64,000 bases of DNA from contig CM046853.1 in assembly GCA_025617745.1 (NCBI GenBank), positions 12,540,974 to 12,604,973 on the forward strand, in the 5' to 3' direction. The notes under the pieces were generated by a model, which had not been told where the DNA came from, searched no databases, and was given only the letters and a program-made list of their open reading frames with translations. This DNA is from Heliocidaris erythrogramma. Taxonomy: Eukaryota; Echinodermata; Echinoidea; Camarodonta; Echinometridae. Position 1 is the first letter of the stretch; each line of letters opens with the position of its first letter. The translations under genes were made by a program, and so were the position numbers. Below, in pieces: positions 11,980 to 24,208 of this stretch.

Positions 11980-12480
11980 TGTAATTTACATAAATAATTT
12001 ACCATCTGCTTTGCACCTTATGCAAATTAAATGTTAGGGGGCAAATCTTTGTCAAAGGGCACTCTGATGTTTTTGTTTCTGGAGTTCTGACACCCCCATC
12101 CCAATGGTCATTGCTTTCAGTGTTTATCATGTTTTAAAGTTACATCCATAACTCTTCCTTCTGACAAAATTTGGTCCCTGGGCTTCAAGGGGCAAAATTT
12201 ACCCAAATTTTTCAGGGGCCGTCTGACACCCCATTTTTGTCAATTTTTGTGTTGTGTAATGTCCAATCATAATGCTTCCTACTGACAAAGTTGGTGAACG
12301 GAGGAGATGGGGTGAAATCGACCCGACTTCAGGGTCTCTCTTGGGGCGCTTTGGGGGCTAAACCCGCCGGCTACGACCAGGCTGACAACCTTTCTGTTAA
12401 TGACTTAGATGGCCTAATATAAGTAGCTCTGATGGGTCAAATCTTATAGGTATAATGGGATGACTATTTCGGGACAGGCT
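11980..12480. repeat. Dispersed repeat, uninterrupted copy
   Basis: The segment with 'gaaatcgacccgactt' and 'ctaaacccgccggctacg' matches 25390-25497 joined to 26693-26830. There the same sequence is split by the hAT-like element at 25498-26692, so this copy acts as an empty-site reference. Confidence 0.7.
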
Positions 12481-12684
12481 CCTATGTGGAATGTGGGCCA
12501 TATAGTGCAAAAACTGTTTGGCCGATTGGGCTTAAAGTTAAAATGTCAGCTCCGGAAGAATTACCCCATAATACCAATTTGGGCCAATTTGAAGGGGGTA
12601 GTATTTAAACATTTTTTTTTAATCGGTGATGTGACACTAAATTACCCTATGACCATAAGATGATTAATATTTCGCTATATTTAA

Positions 12685-13558
12685 TGATTGTGTAAATGAT
12701 ATTTTAAAAAAGAAACTGCTTCAACCGCACTTTTTATAAGCGAGAAAGTTCTTGTTTGATCCCTAGCAATAATATGTGTCAAAAACGAATATTGTGACGA
12801 AATTGTTTTCCCCATGCTCAAATAGACATGTTGGGAGAAAGAGAGAGAGAGAGAGAGGGGGGGGGGGCATGGGAAAACCTGGAAAATCTGGTAAGAGGAA
12901 TAAAATTGAGAAGAGAGATACATGAAGATTTAGAGAAATGTAAATTAAAACATGGAGAAAGAAGAGTGACAGAAAAGGGTTGTTTGAACATGTTTGGTAA
13001 TGCGACAAGTTGTGACAAGGTACATTATAAAGAACAATATGTGAAAGAGAATAAATGGTATTGAAGACTAGGAATTTAGCCATATAGGCCTATATCTAAA
13101 ACTTATTAAATTGTTATGTCAAATGTGATCAATGACAACGGAGCGAGTCGAAAAAAGATACATAAATAATCCTTTCAAACTCCATCATTTAGTGATATCA
13201 TTTAGGTCCTAGTGTAGACCGTGGGATGACCACTGAAATTCTCACTTTTCGTGGTCCGCGATTTCGCCCCACTTATTTTCAGTTTGTAAATGTTACTAAA
13301 AATATTAAAACACTAGTGGCATATGTTGCCATTTGCAAAGTGTGCAATCTACTGCAAAAATGATTAGTTTTGTAGCTTAAAAGGAAGCTCCAAAGTTTCA
13401 TGACCACCCTCGCTCATCGTTTAATTCGTCATATCCCTTTACTCATCATCTTTATCATCATCATTATCACCATCATCATCACCACCATCATCACCATAAT
13501 AATCATCACCATGCACCATTATCATCAATATCACCATCATCATAATCATGGCAATCAC

Positions 13559-13591
<33 letters not shown>

Positions 13592-13850
13592 TATCATCAT
13601 CATAACACTTGTTTCGTCCCTTACTGGTCTCTCACAATTATCATGCATCCCCTTCCCTCTCTATTTTTCATATCAGCACCAGGTTTCCCTCGCCCCATTC
13701 ATATACCTCATTGCTGGACTCATATTTTTTTAGAGAAATTGTGCTATTATTTATCTGTCATGAACATGTATTAATATTCGTGTCTTACATGAATAGGCCT
13801 ATACTACACTGTGTAAATTCTACATTTATCTACATTTTAATTACGTTGTA
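12685..13850. repeat. Direct duplication, copy 2
   Basis: Diverged paralog of 10960-11820 in the same orientation, with an expanded CAT/ATC microsatellite in the position where copy 1 has only a short 'atcatcgtc' stretch. Confidence 0.8.
13435..13606. repeat. (ATC/CAT)n microsatellite
   Basis: About 170 bp of imperfect ATC/CAC/CAT triplets. It generates His/Ile-rich and Met-rich open frames on both strands that are artefacts of the repeat. Confidence 0.95.
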
Positions 13851-13941
13851 ACTATATACAAAAAATACAAAAATACAAAAAAGGATGAAAGAATTCCAAA
13901 TACCCAAATAAATTTTTATTTCAAGTTTTTTAACAATAAAT

Positions 13942-14111
13942 AAAAATATTACATTATATGGATTGATGATTCTTATTTGTTGTACTGATAACTCAGTTTT
14001 GCTGTTGAGGTTATTTCACTCCAAGGAAAAATATTACATTATATGGATTGATGATTCTTATTTGTTGTACTGATAACTCAGTTTTGCTGTTGAGGTTATT
14101 TCACTCCAAGG
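13942..14111. repeat. Exact 85-bp tandem duplication
   Basis: Units 13942-14026 and 14027-14111 are identical (each starts aaaaatattacatta and ends ttcactccaagg). No mismatch indicates a recent event or an assembly artefact. Confidence 0.95.
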
Positions 14112-15260
14112 TTGGCACGATTTTTCTTTAATCGCCGATTTAAATAATAAAGAAATACTTCAGAAATTCCGTTGTTGATGCGACGAAAAAATCTATCAAA
14201 TCATTGTTTGATTTCGATTTTTGTTTTATTGGCTAAAAATAATTCTTCCAAGTTAGAGTTTTTCTATTCTAAATAATATCTCATATTAGATTCTACCAAA
14301 ATAATCTGCTTCTTTTCTATTAGAGCAACATTTAGGGCTATATAAAAAAGATCAAATCAATCAGGTTTTTTAATCATTATTTTTCCAACCCTGTCTCACT
14401 GTAAACTAAACTAAGAAGCCTGTGTATTTTGATTTTCAGATTCAGATTTTAGATTTTATTTCATTTCATTTTCAATTTTCAAAGTACATATTCAAATTCA
14501 AATTCAAATTAACGTATATTTCTTCCATCGCTTTTCTTGACATTTAATATTTGTTTACATAGTACAATATGATATAAAGTAACATTTTTAGAATAAAAAA
14601 CTTTAAATACAAGGAAGAAGGCGCGAATCCCAGTAAGCTTACACTTGTAACGGGTACGCCTGAGAACACAAGTACAATAACAATAACTATTATGAAATTA
14701 ACAATATTAATTCACAACGAAACTAAGTGCAGAAAATGTTTCCATTATTACAAGCAAAATAAAGAGCATTAAGGTTTGAGTTGTAAGAAAAATATAACAA
14801 CAGTGAGGACTGCAAAAGAGTAATTATATGAAAATGAAAATGAGAATGAAAACAGTTCGTTGTCTCATCGCTTTAGCTCACTTCATGCTTGCTGGAGATC
14901 AGACGGTGCCAAATCAGTGTCTAAGCTTTAACAACTGCATATGGAAAACAAAGTAACGAATTTATGATAAAATCAATTCGAACTGATTAACCAATTGAAT
15001 TTATAGAAATACTTTGCCAGTTTATATATAAGTAACCTTCCGATTTCGAAACAGACATGTATGCCATGTATGTATTCAGTGTATATACATTGTAAGCCAC
15101 GCCTTCACTTGAATATGCCTGCGTATTGTGTATATCGTTAACATGTGTGATAGGAACTCTTTGTTCAGTCTGACTTTCAAATATGTAGCCTAGTGTGTCA
15201 CAGTCCTGAGTAAAGCTTCATAAAAAGTTTTTATCTTGCAATATTTTTTGTATGCTTTCG
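14112..15260. other. AT-rich intergenic DNA
   Basis: Simple (attcaa)n-like stretches near 14490 and no ORF, RNA gene or clear repeat end that I could support. Confidence 0.5.
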
Positions 15261-15264
15261 CCCA

Positions 15265-15660
15265 ACGAAGGTGGCGCCAGAGGCATTGTGTTTTCGGGTT
15301 ATCTGTCCGTCCATCCGTCCCGCTCTCTCGTTTTGAGGATCCTCAAACTGGGTGCTAGTATGTATCACCATAGGAAGACGATCTGATTATATTTTGGGGT
15401 ACGTAGGTCAAAGTTCTAAGGTCATAGACGACAATTTCTAAAATTTCAGGTGTTAGCCTCGTTAACGCAATATCTGAAGAACCATTTGGGGTATGAACTT
15501 CAAACTTGGTACTAATAATTTATACGAAAAGGATTTGATTGGATTTTGGGGTATACAGGTCAAAGATGAAAGGTCATAGAGGTCATTTCTGAAATTGAAG
15601 ATTTTTGCCTCGTTAACGCGATATCTCAAGAACCATTTGAGGTATGAACTTCAGCATTAG
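15265..15660 (-). repeat. Two units of the AGGTCA-rich satellite family (reverse orientation)
   Basis: Two ~155-bp units contain 'gcctcgttaacgc', 'atatctcaagaaccattt', 'gtatgaacttc', 'attttggggta' and 'ggtcaaag' blocks. They are the reverse complement of the units at 59505-59965 and diverged relatives of the array at 62646-64000. Confidence 0.8.
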
Positions 15661-16097
15661 TGCTAAACAGTTAACAATAAAGTTATTCATACCCCTTGTA
15701 ATTTTGAAGTCTTTTCTTAAGAATGAAAGGTGGACCAGTGGAATTTGGGCATTGGTTGAATACATTTCATTGTCAGCTGTATAGATGAACAATGATTGTG
15801 GTTTCACCTCATTTGCATAACAACATTTCCTGGCATCTTTAGAAGTATTCGTACCCTGGGCCAGGCATGGCATTGAGGCATATTCTTTTTGAAAATGGAC
15901 ATATTAATGACCGTATTTCTTAGATTCTGTACATGTTTTGCAACTATTCAAGAAGGTAGGAATAGTGAATAAATTACCTCTGAACCATCAAATTTTGTAA
16001 ACTGTCTTGCGTAATATCCTGAAAATTGTTTGTCGCATGCTCAAGCAGGACAAACTAATTTTTCAGCAAAAAGTGAAGAAATTTTTTTCTTTTTCTT

Positions 16098-16342
16098 CAT
16101 GATATCATTACCGTGGTAACTGTTGTGTTGTTTTAACTGGGCCCCGTAACTCAAAGGCTTGCGATCAGTTGCACAATGGCAATAGCCTGTCAAGATCATC
16201 GTTGCATGCACATATTGTTCAAAAGGATGATCATTATTCCAATCAGAATCGTTGTTTTCAAATTTGCAATTGATTGCAAGCCTTAGTGTTACGGGGCCCT
16301 AGTTAAAAAAAACACAACAGTTACCACGGTAATGATATCATG
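16098..16342. mobile_element. MITE, 245 bp
   Basis: The left end catgatatcattaccgtgg and the right end are reverse complements for about 26 bp, then nearly so for ~30 more (gggccccgtaac, aggcttgc). The interior is unique. No clear target duplication. Confidence 0.85.
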
Positions 16343-16352
16343 ATTGTGGCTT

Positions 16353-16573
16353 GGGGTCCGCTCGCTATTCATAAGGACCGCTATTCATTTAACATGCGTT
16401 ATGAATAGCGGTCCTTATGAATAGTTATGAATAGTGGTCCTTATGAAAGAGGTCCTTATGAATAGCGAGGTAATTTGTCTATGGTTTGTTCGCTATTTAG
16501 AAGGACCGCTATTCATTTAGTCACGCGTTATGGATAGCGGTCCTTATGAATAGCGGTCTTTATGACTTACCTC
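16353..16573. mobile_element. 'GCTATTCATAAGG' element, copy 1
   Basis: Same family as 60814-61050. It starts ggggtccgctcgctattc and consists almost entirely of iterated, inverted 'cgctattcataaggaccg' modules around 'ttaacatgcgtta' and 'ttagtcacgcgtta' centres. It follows the preceding MITE by only ten bases. Confidence 0.75.
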
Positions 16574-17000
16574 TGCATTTATAGCTGGTATTTTTGTTGA
16601 AGAGGACCCATCGACAACATTTCTGGTCGTTGCATGTCTTCGCATCACCTTAAATAGTAAATCATGAAAGGAATTAAAGACATTAAAGAACAACCACAAA
16701 AAATAAAAATGTTATGAAACGTTTATAATTTAAAAAAAGTAGCGTTTCATTAAGTCTACACTCCATTATCAATTTTGTGAGGAAGCAGCCTCCCCTTTGA
16801 TTTTTAAAGTTAGATATTCGGGCAGCGAGGTGCCCGAATATTCTCATATAATATTTAAGCAGTGAGGTGCCCAATGAATATGAAATTTCGGTACATTTTT
16901 AATACAAAAAGTGTCAAAATCTTTGCTCGCTCGCAAAAAAAAAAGACACCGGAAAGTTGATATTCGGGCAACGGCGTCAGTGTGCCTGTACACCTATGTA
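16574..17000. mobile_element. Relic of hAT-like element interior
   Basis: Words such as 'gggcagcgaggtgcccga', 'tgctcgctcgc' and 'gatattcgggcaa' recur in the hAT-like insertion at 23435-24208. No ends or target duplication are visible. Confidence 0.4.
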
Positions 17001-18329
17001 TTCATTCAGCGTTTCCAATATTCGATAACGTACAATACACATTGCACGTATACATACTACATGAACATTCTTTCAGTCAAAAAAAGGAGGAAATATAACA
17101 CTATGCAATAAAGTCTTTGTTTACTGCTCCATTAATGTATCAACTTGATACTCTCCTGGCATAACAGTATATGACATGATATCTAGGTTAATAAGTTCTT
17201 TGGAAACGCATCACATTATCATATGTGATGATATATGCGCTATAAGAACGGACTACAATCATTTTCAGAATATTCATTTAAATGTAGAGTTATTCATACG
17301 TTTTATTATCAATTATTGATTGTACAGCTTTCCGTTTGATCGCTTGAATTCGTTATTCCATTTTGCACCTGTCATGTCCTGCATATAGCAGGAGGACAGG
17401 GCGGTCAATCCTTGTAGATTTGGGCAGCTCCCCACATACTACTAGTATAATTACGGGATACTATTTTACGGCACCCATGAATAATTCTGATCGATGAGTT
17501 TTCCCCTTCAATCCTGAAAGTAGATCGATGCCTCTGTCATTAACTTCGATACTCTTTAGAAAAGTTGTGTTTTTTTTTTCACATGATTTATCCCCCTCCC
17601 ACATTCTTTATCTCTCGCTTTGTCCCTCTCTCCCCCCCCCCCCCCTCTCTCTCTCTCTGCCCCTTCTCTTTTCAACATTTGATTATACACGTCTTATATA
17701 ATATTTCAGGCGTACCAACAAGCTCTTTGCTTCACGAGATCTTACACCTTCTATCACAATGCTTTTGGATTAGTGCTGATTACATACTCTTCAAACATCA
17801 TCATTTTAATTTTTGTAAAATGTTGGGAAGATGACTTGAAAGAAGAAAAATAATTTCGAGCTGAAATGAGGAGGAAGAAGTTAGAATGTTATACCCACGT
17901 CACACTAAGTTACGAGCCCGACCACAGACCGAACAAAAATATTACATTACTCCGAGTTTTGTCGATTTTGTCGATTAGTATCGGTCGTTTCGGAGGTCTG
18001 ACGGGGGTATCACTATTTATATTTACCAACTGTCTCGCATCGATGTCTCTTTTCACATTCACGGCGTGCTAAATGTCCTAACGGATTCCACGCCTCCATG
18101 AGCTGATCATCTAACAACACAAAGAAACGAAACAACAGCATGTGAATAATACTCTTCGGAAACATGTTTTCTATGATTATACAGGTGATGATGTGAGAAA
18201 TAATTTATTTGCAAAAAGAGCACATGCCAAAGGGGTAGAGATATTGGAATATCGGATATGTGCTGGGGTGGAGTCTACCGAGAGAGGCTGTGTTGTAAAT
18301 TCGAATCTGAGATTATGCCGTAATTTTTA
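17001..18329. other. Intergenic DNA with C/CT-rich runs
   Basis: A poly-C plus (CT)n tract at about 17630-17660. The ORFs in this stretch lack any recognisable domain, codon-bias signal or splice structure. Confidence 0.5.
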
Positions 18330-18528
18330 ATAATCGTGATGGCTTTTTATATAGTGCACATATCCGCTTCGACGTTCCCGAGCCGAGCAGCCAAAGCAAC
18401 GAACGCTCAAGCATATCAAGTACTCATTTACACCTGTATAAGATTGTTGATGAATTAGTTCCAGACTGGGATTCGAAACCCGTACTTTGTGATCCGGTAA
18501 CTTATCCACTAGACCACACCACCTTTAC
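18330..18528 (-). mobile_element. tRNA-derived SINE
   Basis: On the minus strand an A box (ggtctagtggataag, 18501-18520 region) and a B box (gggtttcgaatccc, 18468-18483 region) lie about 35 nt apart, followed by a body with 'caggtgtaaatgagtac' and a tail 'gtgcactatataaaaa'. This order (tRNA head, 'gtaaatgagtac' body, 'ctatataaa' tail) is that of common tRNA-derived SINEs of aquatic invertebrates. Confidence 0.8.
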
Positions 18529-18664
18529 AACACCTTTTCAATCTTATTATGACTGTAAGTCTTTCTAATAGCCATGCATTATAGATTCAAGATCCTCATT
18601 TTGAACTAAATACATAACTTCATGGTTCTTTTTTTTCTTTTATTGCTGAACCTCATCTTATATC

Positions 18665-19861
18665 CATGGGTGTCGATCCCGGGGGGATGGGGGTATATAT
18701 ATCCCCCCTTCAATGAAAAATTGAGGTGGGGGGTGGCCTGTCTTGTCATCCCCCAATATTTTTGGATAACATATATAAGAATTATGATACATTGACTTAA
18801 AATAATTATCCAAATTCATGTTTGATCTTAAAGTCCCATCACATTCTTTAATGATTAGAAGTATGGAAATAAGAAATGCCATAATTTCAATGCGAAAATA
18901 TCGAAGAAAATTCCGTCCATCCATCCGTCCATTGGCGTAGATCTGTGCATTCATTCTTTTCATTAAAAAAAAAAAATTTTGGGATGCTCTAAAATGCAAG
19001 TTTTATAGACAGATTTATGAAAAAGTCCCACACCCTCCCCCGCTTGGTTGCTTCGCGCAGTGGCGTATCTATAGGTGGCAGGGGGCGCAAAAAACGCAAA
19101 AGGGGTGAAAGAAAAAAAAGGAGAAATGAAGAAAAATCATAATCCTTATGGATTATGCGTCCCCAAATCCAAATCCAAATATACATGCACAAGAAATCTA
19201 GTTTTTGAAGATTTGAAATGCGAAAATTTTTCAAAGCTCGGTCGCTCTGCTCCATCGCATAATTATTTTCTTTCAGGATCTCGTAATTTCGCTCCCCAGT
19301 AGGCCTTTATAGTGTTCTTAAATAGCTTGAACGGTTCAAACTTGAAAAATAAAGATGTAATTGCTTTGCTCGCTATATCATGTAAGTTTCATATGACTCC
19401 TGCTAAATATTGCGCCCCCAGTATAGGATAAAGTGTATAAAACAGCATTTGCAAAAGTTCAACTTTTGAAAGAAATCTCAACTTCAGGTAGCCTTGCTGA
19501 ATTTCTCGACTCTTTCTCAATAGGGTATTCGTTGGTTTTGCTCCCGATTGTAGAAGTGAGTAAATAAAAAACCGTTTATCAATGTATAAAATTCGAGCTT
19601 CTCTACCGCTCAATTGCGGTGCTCAATTGCAAAATTTGCTGGGTAAAATGCACAAGAAATTGCGTTTTTGGGGGTTAAAAATTGAAAAATTTCCCACTCG
19701 GTCGCTTTGCTCCATCGCTAACCTAGATAAGTTTGGGCACTCGGGGAGGGGGGGGGGGGCGTAACTTCATATTTTGCCCCCGGGCGCCATAATCCATAGA
19801 TCCATAGGTCATCCCCTCCCCCCCCCCCCCCCCCAATCGTGAACACGTATCGACACCCCTG
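18665..19861. mobile_element. hAT-like non-autonomous element, 1,197 bp
   Basis: The ends catgggtgtcgat and (reverse complement) caggggtgtcgatacg are flanked by 8-bp repeats cttatatc/attatatc (7/8 match). A second hAT-like end, cagtggcgtatctatagg, lies inside at 19060, so another element may be nested. C- and G-runs and 'cggtcgctctgctccatcgc' words are shared with the element at 25498-26692. No transposase. Confidence 0.75.
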
Positions 19862-21440
19862 ATTATATCAATGGCAATATACCCGGTCCTGTCTTGACAA
19901 AGCCACATTGCATATTTGGGCAATTCCAGCGTATGATATTCAGATTTATTGTGTGATTATTTAAGATAGTTTTAAGGAAAATCAAAAGTCCTAAAACATA
20001 TTCCATTAAGTGAATTAGACACATTTGACTATCAGGGACATACACAGCAAATTTCGCTATATTCCACTATAGTTGAAGAGCAAATGGACTCTTTGTGACT
20101 GTAACAGACATAACAAAAATTGGAGAAAGAATTTTACCTCCTTTCTATAGTTTGAAAATATGTAAGTTTTGGGGTTCAGTGAGTCTAATCTAGCTCTTTA
20201 CAGAAGCTTATAATCGTACTCTAAACATACATAATTATAGTTTATGAAATGATTAGACTGCATGCACATTTCCTTGTCAGGCGAAAAGTGACGTAACGGT
20301 CATGAACATTTTGTCCGCGTTTTTAAAACCCCTATAACTTTACTTTGAAATATTCAATGGCTCATGCAAACCTCATATCAGTGATCTTAATTCCATTCAC
20401 ATCAGTAAATATACAGCCAAAATTAAGTCTGAAATGTTTGTGGCGTGAAATAATGAGACCTAAAGATGTTTTAGCAAAAAATTTCTCCTCATTTGGCACC
20501 TAAACTGAGTTTTTTTTTAATGGAAAATCATATCTACATGTATACTTGAATCCATTAATGTACCGATCAAATTCAAAGGCTTGTTAAGCTTTTTAGTTTG
20601 ATACATGGTAGTACAAATATTTGTGGAGTTATCGCCAATTCTATTATTTTAGGCAAGTTTTGTTTGTTTGATTGCATTTTATTTCTGCGTTCAATTACGG
20701 GATACAAAATAATCTAATATTAAAGAAAAATATATATATAAACACTTTGTTTACGACAGGTGAACATTTTCTTTGGATTTACCCATTTGTAGCCTATACA
20801 TACGTAAGTCTGAAAATGTGAAGCAGACCCAGTGAAATAAAAATGACATGATTCAAATTGAGTCTCCAAATCAAATTTAGCGCATTTTGAAGTCAAAGGA
20901 CATGTAGCTAGCTCGATCACTACTTTATATTGTTAAGTTACTTAGCAAATGAAATAAGCATGAATCAAACTCTTTCCCCAAGTGGTAAATGAATATTAAA
21001 TAAGTACAATTTAGTACATTAAATAAAATGGATTGATTAATTGAAATTAACATTTATTTCCTTCTCATCGGTATAATGTTATAGATACATGACGTGTAGC
21101 AATGTGGTTAACGTAGAGTACAATACAGTATATAATTCAGAAAATAGAAGGGGGCCGAAACCTCTTAAAGCAAAGCTTGTGTTGGGGACGCCCTTAGCAA
21201 TTAAACACAAGTTACTGAAAGTTTTGCATAATTATGCGGAAGAATCGATTATGTTTCGAAAGGTACGAAAATTATTCGAAAAAGTGCTAACATTAATTCA
21301 ACTTGCCTTTAAAGTTTTGGGAAGGGGAAAATAAACTTCCTGTCAATACAAGTTTCAGTCAATGAAATATAAGAATTATGAGGACGTCATTACTTTCTGC
21401 AGATCTGCCATTTCCACAGCCATACCCACAATCTATCCTC
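19862..21440. other. AT-rich intergenic DNA
   Basis: No repeat end or RNA gene seen. It contains one odd plus-strand ORF at 21089-21334, listed separately. If the minus-strand signal-peptide gene continues, its later exons should lie in this stretch or beyond, but I could not recognise them. Confidence 0.4.
21089..21334 (+). CDS. Hypothetical 81-aa basic ORF, doubtful
   Basis: The reading frame has a strongly cationic, amphipathic C-terminal half (FRKVRKLFEKVLTLIQLAFK followed by VLGRGK and stop). A Gly-Arg near the end could serve as an amidation signal. A possible splice acceptor (gttatag) sits just before the first ATG. There is no signal peptide in the ORF and it lies antisense to the adjacent signal-peptide exons. 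No homolog is recognised. It may be a chance frame in AT-rich DNA. Confidence 0.2.
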   Translation: MTCSNVVNVEYNTVYNSENRRGPKPLKAKLVLGTPLAIKHKLLKVLHNYAEESIMFRKVRKLFEKVLTLIQLAFKVLGRGK

Positions 21441-21900
21441 TAATATGATAATACTGCAACGTTACCCTCGTCTGGTTCATCAAATAATCTTGTAGCCATC
21501 GTTTGAGACAGGATCACCATTGTGATGAGGAGCGCAAAAGATGCCATCCGAATATTCATCTTGACTGCACAGGTGATATAGGCCTAGATGAAAACAACAC
21601 TGATACTTCTCTCAAAAGAATGGAGTTCACCTCACAACCAGATAAAATCTAAATTGGATAAAAACTAGGTCAGGTGTCTCTCTTATAGGAAAGAGGCTAC
21701 GATTTTTGTTCTATAATGGAGGGACGTTGGGAAAGTTGACATATCAGTCAGATGGATGGATGGCCATACGGTTACCCAGCACTATATCCTGTTCTGACTA
21801 CTAATTCCGGGTTATTCTAGACGAGATAGCAGGTACGGACGTATGGCCGACGAGGTCTACGGATATGAACTTTATTATTTTTTTCTTTCTCAGTGTTTGT
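21440..21900. repeat. Tandem duplication unit A of the signal-peptide locus
   Basis: Includes the exon and its upstream flank. Blocks 'gttgggaaagttgacata', 'gatggatggccatacgg' and 'gaactttatt' occur in the same order in unit B (21960-24300). Unit A lacks the three insertions found in unit B and therefore shows their empty sites. Confidence 0.85.
21466..21559 (-). CDS. First coding exon of a secreted peptide precursor, copy A
   Basis: Minus-strand ATG at 21559. The exon encodes MNIRMASFALLITMVILSQ, then TMATRLFDEPDE plus one base before a GT donor (gtaac). This is a classic signal peptide: a short basic N-terminus, a hydrophobic core (A6-I17) and a small-residue cleavage region (QTMA|TR). Length is 94 nt (phase-1 donor), identical to copy B. 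Reading through the donor reaches a stop within about eight codons, which supports splicing. Mature-peptide exons were not identified, so the product class (for example antimicrobial or neuropeptide precursor) is unknown. Confidence 0.6.
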
Positions 21901-21970
21901 TCCAGGTCCTTATACGAGGTATGTAGTATATTTAGGGTAAAGGGTATGAAATGTACATTTGAAGCTTTAC

Positions 21971-22064
21971 CCTTGTCTGGTTTATCAAAGAATCGTGTAG
22001 CCATCGTCTGAGACAGGATCACCATTGCGATGAGGAGCGCAAAAGATGCCGTCTTAATATTCAT
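21971..22064 (-). CDS. First coding exon of a secreted peptide precursor, copy B
   Basis: Minus-strand ATG at 22064. It encodes MNIKTASFALLIAMVILSQ, then TMATRFFDKPDK plus one base before a GT donor (gtaaag). It is 94 nt, phase 1, and differs from copy A at about ten nucleotide positions. The hydrophobic core is nearly invariant, while the residues after the predicted cleavage site change (DEPDE versus DKPDK). Like copy A it is only a first exon. The upstream flank is also duplicated, so a complete promoter plus exon 1 unit was copied. Confidence 0.6.
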
Positions 22065-22169
22065 GTTGACTGGTGATACAGGCCTAGATGAAAACATCAC
22101 TGATATATACTCTCAAGAGAATGGAGTTCTCCACACAACCAGATAACATCAAGAATGGATAGAAGTTAG

Positions 22170-23065
22170 CAGGGGTGTCGCTAGAACATTTTGAATGGAG
22201 AGGGGGTGTGACACCCAAATTTGCCTTCAAAAATGCAGCACCCTATAATCTCTCCTACCCCTTGTTGTTGATATCATTTCTTTATTTCAAGAAAAGTAGA
22301 ATACAATACACAAGGTAAACATAACATTATCGGTCCAACATAGTTTAGGACAGACCAAAAAAAAGAAATCATTTGACACAATAATATTTGATAATATAAT
22401 AATATAATTTGACATAATAGTGAGAAAGTTGCATTTGGTACCAGGTCCATTGCTTATAAAGGCGGGTGGCAGGTTTGCATAATTTGTACCACATAAATAT
22501 TATATACATATACATTAATAATAATAATAAAATAATAATAATAAATAATACAAAAAGAAAATCGTGGATGTAGAGATCTTGATTATAGGGGCCCATTTTC
22601 GCAAGGGGGGCTGACACCTTTTGCCCCAATGTATCAACTTTTCATTTTCTAAATTTAAAAAGAAAGAAAATGTACAGAACTTAAATAATTATCCAGGAAC
22701 TTCTCTGCCCAAATATGTGGATATTCTTTTTTTCATGACGTATATTCCTTTGTTGCGAGCTTACCTAACAAAGCATCATGCGCCATATGTTACCCAATTG
22801 GAGCTGAGTTGGCAAGACTCTCTCTATACGGCACTAGGTTTGACTAGAATACCTTTATATAGAGAGTAGCGACATGGACGTCTGACTTTTCTGGAAACAA
22901 AATGGCGTTTGAATTCTTTCTATTGAGAACACCCAGGTGCTCATCGGAATTGAATAGAAATGTTGCATAGCAGTGGAAACAAAATGGCGTTCAAAATATG
23001 AGTTGTCGCTACTCTCTTTATGTAGGTACTCTAGGTTTGACACCCCGCACCACCCCCTCTAGCTG
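22170..23065. mobile_element. hAT-like insertion, 896 bp
   Basis: The ends caggggtgtcgctagaac and (reverse complement) cagctagagggggtgg are flanked by gaagttag and gaaactag (6/8). Unit A is continuous at this point. The interior holds (ATA)n and poly-A-rich DNA and no transposase. Confidence 0.7.
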
Positions 23066-23121
23066 GAAACTAGGACTGGTGTCTTCAAGGAAAGAAGCTA
23101 TACGATCTTTAAGTTTTATAA

Positions 23122-23303
23122 AGGGCTGGTCACAATTTTGTCCGATAATAACGATAGCGAGATTTGCAATCAAAGGTACACCCTACAAAGTTGAGCGTAC
23201 GTGTGACTCTGCACTTGTCTGGTAAATAGTAGGGCAGCTTGAGAGCGTACCTTTAATGAAAAAAATCTCGTTATCAATATCGTTATCGGACGTGACCAAC
23301 CCT
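23122..23303. mobile_element. MITE, 182 bp, agggctggtcac ends
   Basis: TIRs agggctggtcac...and (reverse complement) agggttggtcacgtccgat pair over about 35 bp with 'cgataataacgat'/'atcgttatcgg'. The left flank is taa and the right flank aaa, where unit A reads tataatgg uninterrupted. A 3-bp TAA/TTA-type target duplication fits PIF/Harbinger-like MITEs. A diverged relative lies at 56291-56466. Confidence 0.75.
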
Positions 23304-23434
23304 AAATGGAGGGATGTTGGGAAAGTTGACATATCTGTCATGATGGATGGATGGCCATACGGTTACCCAGCACTGATCCTGTTCTGATCACACTATAATT
23401 CCGTGTTATTCTAGACGAGCTAGCAGGTACGGAC

Positions 23435-24208
23435 CGAAGGCGCAGCCAGGGAGAGCACAAGGGGGCCATTCCCCCTCCTATATATTCGTTCTCTAAAACA
23501 AAGACACGAAAACACATGAAAAAAATACTCTATAATACATTACGAAGCATCTTTGCTCTTAAAATATAAATCATGGAGAATTTTCAAATATTTTATCGCT
23601 ATAGGTCGCACTGCGACCTCGCAACACAATGAGCAAACCATCAAAGAGGTATACGAAACTAATAGTGGTGCCCGTGCAAAGCTCAATAGAGCCAATTTGA
23701 ACCCTCTTTCATGTATGGAAATTAAATCTAAAATACCTTCAAACAAACAAATCAATAGTTTATGCATGAGTTATAAAGAATTAACCTGTCCAAACACTTT
23801 CAATCAAAACGCAAACAGGCAAAAAATATTGCTCGCAAATATCCATAAGTCATAATTGTACTCTTGCTAATGGCACTACAATTATAGATGAAAAATAAAG
23901 TTGAATTAAAAGCACAGGCATAATAATAGGAACTCAAGTATCAAAATTTCTGCTCGCTCGCTTCGCTCGCTCAAAAAGTTACAAACTGGAAATTGATATT
24001 TGGGCAAAAGGTGTCATTCCCCTCACAAAAATAAGCCGGTACGCCTGACTTGCAAATTATGCATAGATTAGTGGAAGGAGCATCAGACGTCTTACCCACC
24101 CAACCCTTCCGACGCAAATTAGGACCTGCAAATGGGTTTTTTTCTGGACCACCACTGGTCCAGAAATTTTGTACTTCACTTGTTAAAACAATTCTGGCTA
24201 CGCCAGTG
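23435..24208. mobile_element. hAT-like insertion, 774 bp, exact 8-bp TSD
   Basis: An exact duplication gtacggac (23427-23434 and 24209-24216) flanks ends cgaaggcgcagccaggg and (reverse complement) cactggcgtagccagaat. Unit A has gtacggac once and continues directly. The interior contains a 'gctcgctcgcttcgctcgct' run and short meaningless ORFs. Confidence 0.88.

Noticed and set aside
13400..13774. His/Ile-rich ORF and antisense Met/Asp-rich ORF
   Set aside because: Both are direct translations of the (ATC/CAT)n microsatellite; no domain or splice support.
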